From Echinometra lucunter (lineage: Eukaryota; Echinodermata; Echinoidea; Camarodonta; Echinometridae): a stretch of DNA of 64,000 nucleotides. The translations under genes and the position numbers were made by a program. Below, one piece after another: positions 42,101 through 51,100 of the stretch (the first letter of the stretch is position 1; every line of letters begins with the position of its first letter). The notes below the pieces were generated by a model. It was not told the origin of the DNA. It did no database searches and saw nothing but the letters and a program-made list of their open reading frames with translations. The stretch lies in assembly GCA_029962745.1 (NCBI GenBank), contig CM057165.1, forward strand, positions 2,084,256-2,148,255. The letters run 5' to 3'.

Positions 42101-45100
42101 ATCTGCGATTATGTTGGATCAAAATCATGCAAAATTATGTTGGATCAAAGAGCCCGTTTACACTGCAGACCCAATCTCGGGCTGGCCTAAATTAAATTGC
42201 GCTACTCGGTACCGCAATTTTGTGCGTTTACACTGCCTATTCTGGGCCGGCCTATTAATGTAAATGGTTTGCCGGTAGCGGCGCTCTGCATGTAAAAAAA
42301 CGATTTAAATTGAGGGGTACGCAAAAGCGGACCCGCATTTGATACCGCATTTGGGTCCGCGTGCGTTTACACCAAAACTAGGCCAGCCTCGGGCCGGTCC
42401 TGAGCTGGTCCAAATGCAAGTCCGCATCGGACCCGCATCGGACCCGCATTTGGTACCGCATTTGGGTCCGCATTCGTTTACATTTAAATTTGGGTCGGCC
42501 TATTGCTCGGTGCAAACGGGCTCAAAGTCATGCAAAATTATGTGTTTATAGTTATGAAATATGTCATTTATGGTAAACACCACTTGAGAAAAAAACTTCT
42601 TAGAAAACAATCACAATATAACATCAATACACAATGCACCCACAGGAAACCCCTTGCCAATCAGCCTTGAAAGACTCAAACTTTCCAAATTACAAATTTG
42701 TTAACTGCTCATTACCGCTCATGTGCCCACCACATGTTGAAAAATTTGAAGTAGGAAAGTTCTTGAGAAATAAATGCACTGGTCATTACTCCACACTGCT
42801 CTGTATAATAAGCCTGCTAACTGGACTTATATCAAGGAGAGTATAAACTCCTTGCTTTTAATACATGTAGCTCCAGCTGTACTTATAGTTCAAAATGAGG
42901 TGAATAGGTTTGTACAGGACTCATTTTTTTCTATTACTGTAGCCTATATGTAGCACCCAAAACAATGAATCACTGTAAAACTATAAACTGCTGGGACTTG
43001 AAGAAAACCTCCCCAAATTGATAACACTGCCCTTTTTGCAGTTTGCAGCAACTATGTTTCAATGCGATTCGCCCCTCCTCCTCCCTCCCCTCCCTCCCCA
43101 CATTCAGCTTTCATGAATCTAGATCAGATATGATACATCATGAAAAGTTTAAGTAATGCCAAGGCGTATGGTTTTACAGTAAGATCTCGCCTACATGTTC
43201 AGATCTTTCTGGAGGCTTATGCCATTCCTCTCAAATATATTCCTCTCATTTCTTGGTATATATGATGAAGAATTGAAGATCATTATGGAGTCACAAACTG
43301 GCACACCAAAAGTGAGACTAAACATACAAATTGTCATCCCACGCAAACATTTTAATAAGGTTTCATATTCCGTCATTTCAAACAAAGTATTACTCTGAGT
43401 GAAAGCTTTTGGCCAGTGAGAGTCCTGCTGCTCAGGGTCAAGGGTGAAATTCCTTTTATTCAATAAAGAAAAGGAAAGGGTTCTGTTTCATCAAATGGAG
43501 GTTGAAAGCAAAGAATGGAGTTCATTCTGTAATGGTCAAGTGTAATATCACATGACCTTAGAACACAAATTAAAAATCTACTGAGATCTATCCACTATCC
43601 AGGTATTAAGTGTAGGACAGAAAGATATTGATGCAGTCTGATTCCACTCATTGTAAAGATCTTGAATGAAATATTTTTTTTAGTCAGTGTATGTTCAGAA
43701 GAATTGCTTTTTAGATAACATACTTTGACTACGGGGTGAGAAAATGTGTAACTTCCAAGAAAACTGAGAAAATGTTAAATTTCATATACAAAGTGAATGG
43801 AGAGCTGCTCGCATATGATGTCCTCAGTGTTGCCAATTTGCAGAGACGAGAGTAATTTACTAGAAAATATAAATGAGTGTAATTTTCTTATTCTTTGACC
43901 GATTTTGCTCATTTCTTTTCTAAAATGCTGTTCAAATTTAACTCCTTTTTATTGAAACAGTGAAACTTCTGGGGTGGACTTTGTTCCGGGTCAAGTTTCG
44001 CTTTCTCTTTCTCCTTTCCTACATTTCAGATCTCCAAGAACTTTTCCTACTACATTCTTTTATTTCATTTTAATCTTCACTATTCTAATCTCCCTTTCAG
44101 TTTTGTAGGTCATATGTTTAAACTATTTTTTCATACTTGATTAAACCTGCCTACTGTTTTTAGCAAAAATGAACAGTCCAGTTCACTTTTCTTGTGTCGT
44201 ATAAGTTCTCACTTTATTGTAAATTGAACAGATATTTTTTTTTCAGATGTGCACCAAATAAACATGCTGCAGAGTAAAACAGCACCCTTAATATCAATAA
44301 CTATCTTAGTTTCATATCTACAATGTACGATTCTCCTGAATACTTGACATTCACCTCATTTTAATAATCATAAGTTCAATTATAATGTTATTATATTGTT
44401 TTATATGCCTATTTTCTTGACTTATTCTCCCTTAAAGCATTTTTTTATTGCTGTGAATATTGATTATGTTGAATTCTTTTTTGTATATCAAATTTATTCT
44501 TTTTAAATTGGTAGAAGTATTTTCAATTCAGCCCTTGGGTTGCAATAGAATATTTTTGATAAAATATAATATCATCATCATCAAGCTTGTAATAAAAAAG
44601 AAAAAAAAAACAAGCTGTTCATGGGTTTGGAATTGAGTTAGAACACAATTTACAATCATCTGGATCCCTCCTCATCTCAATCAATGCAGGTTATTTTTTA
44701 TCAAGCCTCTAATACAATTTTTAAAAGGAGTACCATAATTTCAACACAAAAATCATTTGGACCTACGGTGATCTCATTAACCCAATCAACATTCATTCTC
44801 ATTTATGAAAAATCCCCTGTTATAACAAATACAGTTATGATTAAAAATACTTCGTGTCTTGGCTCTGTAGTCACTGAATTGGGGTTGAAAGGGATATAAA
44901 CTCCTACAAAGGAATAAATGGAATAAAAGCAGTAAGTGTGAGATCAAGTTCATAGCCAAGTCTGTATTGTGGACCTGCCTGAACCTGTGATGTGCAATTG
45001 TTATTGAAAATACTCGGTTATAGAAATTGATCCTGGCAAAAATTTCAGGACGCATACAAAGTTGTGTTTTTCTTTGTTGGTAGGTGATAGCTAAAATTTG

Positions 45101-48100
45101 AAAGGTAAACAAGGAAACAATCTGGCTCGTTCTTGTGCATTCTCCTTTCTGACAAGATTGTTAAAGAAGGAAATTCATACAAACTTACAAAGTGTCAAGG
45201 ATTTACTGTCAAACATATTTCTTTGTATATGCACAATTTTCTTCAATTTGGCTAATAATTTTGTGGAAACTGGGAATGCTAGGTTTTTTTCCATGCAGAT
45301 CATAATACAATACTGTAATAAATGTTGGGTAAAATTCACACTACCTGGTTAAAAGAGGAAATGCACCTGTTGTCTGGGTAAACTTTACCTCACATAAAGT
45401 AAAATTTACCCAAAATTTAGAAACATGTACCTAATATGTGTACCTAATATTGGGTATAATTCTATAGCTTTATACTGCAATTGGGTTAAATTTTGCTCAA
45501 CTTTTTTTTTCGGTAGAGTTGTAATGTTTGCCATCTGTTGCTAAAAAAGGAAAAAGAAAATCTCCAAGAAAAATAGTTGATATAATGATGAAGTACACAA
45601 AGGTTGCATACCGATACTCAAAAAATGAGCATGGAAAATGAGTGTACCCATTATGACCCTGTGGAGGTAGTATCCTCTATTTTACTCTACCATATCGTAC
45701 TTAGATCAAGAAGCTTTGATATAGATTATCACTTAAATATTTCTTCTCCAACAGACAGTCTGAAAGGGGACCATTAACCCTCTATTCATACAGAGGGAAA
45801 ACACTTTAAAGGGAAGGAAGAAAAAAGCTATTTATGTCTTTAGGAATACAATCAGAAAATCAATCATGCACTCAGATGAAAATTCCACCCTTTCAAAACT
45901 TAGTACACCTTGATGTCAATTTACTTTTTAAAAGTTCGTACAGCCTTCTTTACAGGTTAAATACAGAGGAACAAATTATGGTGATATAGTATGTGATCTT
46001 CATGAATACTACTAACATTCATATATGAATTCAGGCTATCAACATTTCATTTTATCACAGAGCTTTACGACTTTATGTATACCTTATATTTTATCGCAGA
46101 GCTCTATGATTTATGGTTGAGACATGACACAACAGCTCATCAACTGTGCTTGTTATCTCTTAAAGTTGCAGACACTATACATTGAAATATTATGGCTCTT
46201 AACCCATCCGTGACAGGAATTAGTTAAAGCCTAATTTGATCAGCTTTTATTCTTCAAATTGGCAAAACCAACATTTTTATTTTATTGCTACATTTTTCTT
46301 ATAAAACATCATGTATCTGAAATGAATATAAATTGACAGAAATTATGATGAAAAGTCAAAAAGTTGCCAATTTGCAGGGGAAAACGGTGATTTTAAACTT
46401 TCTATCACATTGCCAATTTAAGGATTTTAATGCTTATTTTCCTTTAAAAAATTTTCAGCATCAAACAACGAATATTGACGCAACCAAAATGGGCACAGTT
46501 TGTGTAGAATTTTTTGCTCTTTCTGCTCATGTATTTAGTATGATTTTTACGGCTTTGCATCATAAGATATTAGGCCAAACCACAAAATGTGGACCTCTGT
46601 CACGAAAGGGTTAATTGCAATCATCATATCAGATGAATTTTTCTGAACTTTCTCAAGTGCCTATTCCTACAGCATTTATCCATTTGTAAGACGTAAATCT
46701 GATATTACAAAGTCCCTTTGATAGGAATTGGATCTTATTCCAGGTCAGATTGACCCCCGTAAAAGAGTCCGTTGGGGCCACACTCCATTCCAGGTCAAAA
46801 AATTGAACCGGAATAAGGTCATGATGACTTGTTTCTAGGTCACATATGACCCTATTCTGGGTCATTTTTACCTTATTCCGGGTCATTTATGAACCAGAAT
46901 GGAGTGTGGCCCCAACAGACTCTTTTCCGGGTCAGACTGACCCAGAATTTTCAAGAGCGTAGAGTGAGTTGGTTACCATGTATAGGCAACATGAACATTC
47001 ACTTGCTTTTTATAAAGTTGAGTAAAATTCAACATCAACTCAGTTTCCCAGTATTCTTTTCTTCACTAACATGTATAGCTGAAGCAAATAAATTTATCAT
47101 AAATCAAACACAGTCTGAATCATGCAGCTAGAAGCCAAAAGGGTCTCAACTCTGTACCACACCATACAAATTAAAGCCTTTCTGTGCTTCTAGCTATTTA
47201 AAAGCAGACAATATTCATCTTCTATTCAAAACTCTATGCCTTAAGGTGCTAGTTAACCCTCCCAAATAAAAAAAGAATAAAAAATCATTTCTCTATTCAG
47301 GGGCGTCACTCAGTTATTAGCGCACCTCACATAATCCGCTGTTGACAAAATGATTCAACAATCTTTTCTCGACTTCTTCATCACACATCATCACACTGAT
47401 TTCATTCGTCTGAGCAAACAATTTGAAAAAGATTGTACTCCGTGGGTGGAAAAATGGATGCAGCATAAAAATCTCATGGGTATAATATTGCAATAACAAA
47501 ATTCCAATAAACTGAATATTTGGCAGAGTTATGGTGGCAATCCAAAAATAGAAAATATAAAAGAAAATGCTTTACATTACTGTCTGGTAAATTAATACAC
47601 TTGAGAGTTGGGATCTTAGGGGGGGGGGGGTATTGAGAATGATTATTGCCATTACTACAGACTTAATAAAAATGAAAATGTACTGTAGGTCTACACTACA
47701 CATTGCTAGTGCAGCAATACAGCTATACAGCTATGTATACAATAAAGTAACTTTACGAAGTGCAAGGAGACTGCACCAATCATAATGTAGGCTATATACT
47801 ACACAGTATGCAGTGATTTAGCCTACATTATGATTAGTGCATTGTATATTTCACCAACATGCCATATTATCCTGGAAAAGATGCTTAAATTTCTGTGGGT
47901 TTCAACTTCCTGAATTTCTTTTAATCTGAAAAATCATCATGCAAATTTAAACAGGAAATATGGACAAACGTTCAGGTGCAAAAAGCAAGCCATACTACAT
48001 TGTTGTAACTACTTCAAAGCTGAAGGTATAGTTGTGAAACAGATATCACATAAACCACGACCTCCTATATCCTAATCAATGTCCATGACTGTACTCAACT

Positions 48101-51100
48101 CACATAAGATCCTTTCACATGACTTAAAATTCCTTCAAGTATTAAATCCTTCATAGCCATACTGCATTGTCAGCCTTAATTACTCAAAGAGCTTTATCTT
48201 GCCCTTTTAACTCAGCTTTCTATATTCAGGAATGGATTATGTTACTGTAATCATCTTAAAAATAAACATGTTATTTCCTACTTTCATTTGGAAAAAAAAA
48301 AAGAAAACATGTTATTTCCTACTTTCATTTGGAAAAAAAAAAGATCAAAGTGTTTTCATGCACATTAAATTTGGTGTTCTTTAGAGGCCTATTTAGAACT
48401 TTCTACTCCTTTCTTGTCCCTTCTTTTTGTCCCCACCCCCCCCCCCCCCCACTCCTTTGCCCACTCATTTGTCTTCAAGCCATTCCCATTCTCTTTTTCT
48501 ACTTTCTTCTCTCATTCTCCTCTCTCTTTTAGCCTCCTATGTAATTGTCCCTTAGATGTTGTTTCTTTTCCCCCAAGGCTCTCTCTATTCAGACCAGGTC
48601 ATGCAGGACCGAACTCTAAAAAAGAAGCCCTTCTTATAGACACATTTTCTTCATCTGTGTGCTTCAGTTATTGCAATGCATCTAGTCCGTATGGACGAGC
48701 CACTTGGACAAATGGACAAGAATCAGAGCTAAGCTGGATTACCCGCCAAATACCCATTACAGTTAGGAAAAGTTTTTCCTAATACCCAATTACTCAATAA
48801 CCTATTAGCACATTTAATAACATTCCTACATCCAGGAATGACTACAGGTAGCAAATGTATGTGCTATTTTTTCTGGTCCCATTTACCTATTTTTACTATG
48901 CATACCAGTAACTCTGTAACAGTTTTCTTGCTGGTAGTGATGGTGGTTAATATATCAATTCACAGCAATAAATCAATAGATCAATTAATCAATAAATCAA
49001 CCAATCAATTGAATGATTGATCAAGCAATCAATCAATCAGTTAATCAATCAGTTTAGCAATCAATTAATCAATCAATCAAACAACCAATCAACCAACCAA
49101 CCAATCAATCAATCTATCAAACAATCAATCAATCAATCAATCAATCAACCAATCAATTAATCAACCAACCAACCAACCAACCAACCAACCAACCAACCAA
49201 CCAACCAATCAATAAACCAATTAATTCATCAATCAATCCACCCATCAATCCAACAAAGATCTTTGGAATTCTGAGCAATATTTGTACCTAATGTACATTG
49301 TCATTATGTACAACTGTGGTATGGATTCATGATTGCGGTTTAAAAAAGAATGGCTGAGTGGCTAACCACGTTGTGGTGATGAGATTTGACAAGTTTAAGA
49401 GGCTTACAATTGTACAAAACTAGCATTTGGTTTGTCAAAACAAAACAAAAAACAAGAATCTGGACCAGTAAATCTTTCTATTCAAAATGTCATGGGAGAG
49501 GAGGGGGGGGGGGGGGGGGGTTGGATTTAATGTTTTAGTCTGCAAAGATTCTTTGGTAGATATTGAAAGTTATTTAATCAAAAATGCAAATGAAAAGGAT
49601 ACCATTACATTATTTGACAAAATGTAAAGACTCTTTCAGTTTGTTTGCTTATTGTGTCAACAAAGATCCTTCCCTTGCCTGGTCATTTATTTTACTTCTT
49701 ACTACAGTAAAGGGCAGGTTCTACATAAATGAAAGAATAACAATGTTTAGAAACCCCCTCAATGTTTGATAAACAGTCATAACTCCGGGGCCAAACAAGC
49801 AAGCAACAAAAGAAAATTGTGAAGAAAAGGAAAGGTGGAAAAATAAGCTAGAAACTTAGAATAGGTTCTCCTTTTTTGTTGGGAAAAGTTTGCCAGACAG
49901 GGTTTTTGTAAACAGCCTTCTACATTATACATGACTGGTAAATATGAAGGAAGGTCAGCCTATTTGGAGGTAGACAATTCATGTTTGGAGTGTTCATTCA
50001 TAGGACTGCTCTAAAGAAAGTCTGAGTAAGACAGCCCCTGCCATGACACAGTTTCACAGCTATGCTTTGACATACACTTGTCAAAATAAACACATCTAAT
50101 GGGGAAGAAAGGAGCATGTGAGTATACATGTATAGACAGTATAGTGATGTTCCATTCTTCCATATTAAAGTAGTTGGAGGCTGGCAAAATTTATTGTAGA
50201 GAAGTAGACCTATAGAGACTTTCATTTATTTGCAGTTCATACAGTAGGCCTTCTGCTTAGTACAAACACATTCCTGACTCTTGTTTATTGCTTACACATA
50301 CAGCGAGTAAACAAGCATTAAGTACATTGTTAAACATTCATGACTTGTTCTTTTCTTAATCACACAGCAAGAAGAAATCATCTGCTGAAAGCTTAAGATA
50401 TTAACCTTTTGACTACTAAATTTCCTAATCCCAGTACAGGGACCATCTGGTTCCAGTAGGGAAAGGGTTAAGATACTGGGGATAAAGATAGAGAAAAAGA
50501 GACAAAGACCAGGTACACAACTACTGAACACAATATCAAAGAAGATGGGAGGGGACCGTCTTCCCACCTGTCAAGCTGTCAGCAATCAGCTAGAAGGAAC
50601 AACAAAACTGACATCTTAATAAAACTACACCTGTAAGAGGTGATTTGTCACAGAAATGAAAAATTACTCACTAAGCATGGAAGGAAAAACCTGGCTAAAA
50701 GAGAAACTAAAATCTAAATAAAGTTAAAGGCATACCAAATATATAAAGGGTAAGGTCTTATCATTTTCAGTTTCTGTTCGTCTACCATCATGTCGAGGAT
50801 CTAATTAATTCTCAGCTCATATTTATCAATATAAATGCCTTCAGTGTCCTCTTTACACTTTGCTTCCAAATGCTGTAGTGTTAATGTTAGATCTAACATA
50901 AGAACTAACTTTCACTGGTGGTATTTCAATTGGAAATGAATTAGCTCACCATGGACACATTTATTACTTAGTTAGAGACACATGAGAGCAAAGAAAAAAA
51001 GACAAAAAAGAATGAAACACAAAAAGGATAGATCTAGATCTGAATATCTTAAATGCAAATATTTTTTGTACCTACTATTAATTGTAAGTAAATTCGAATT

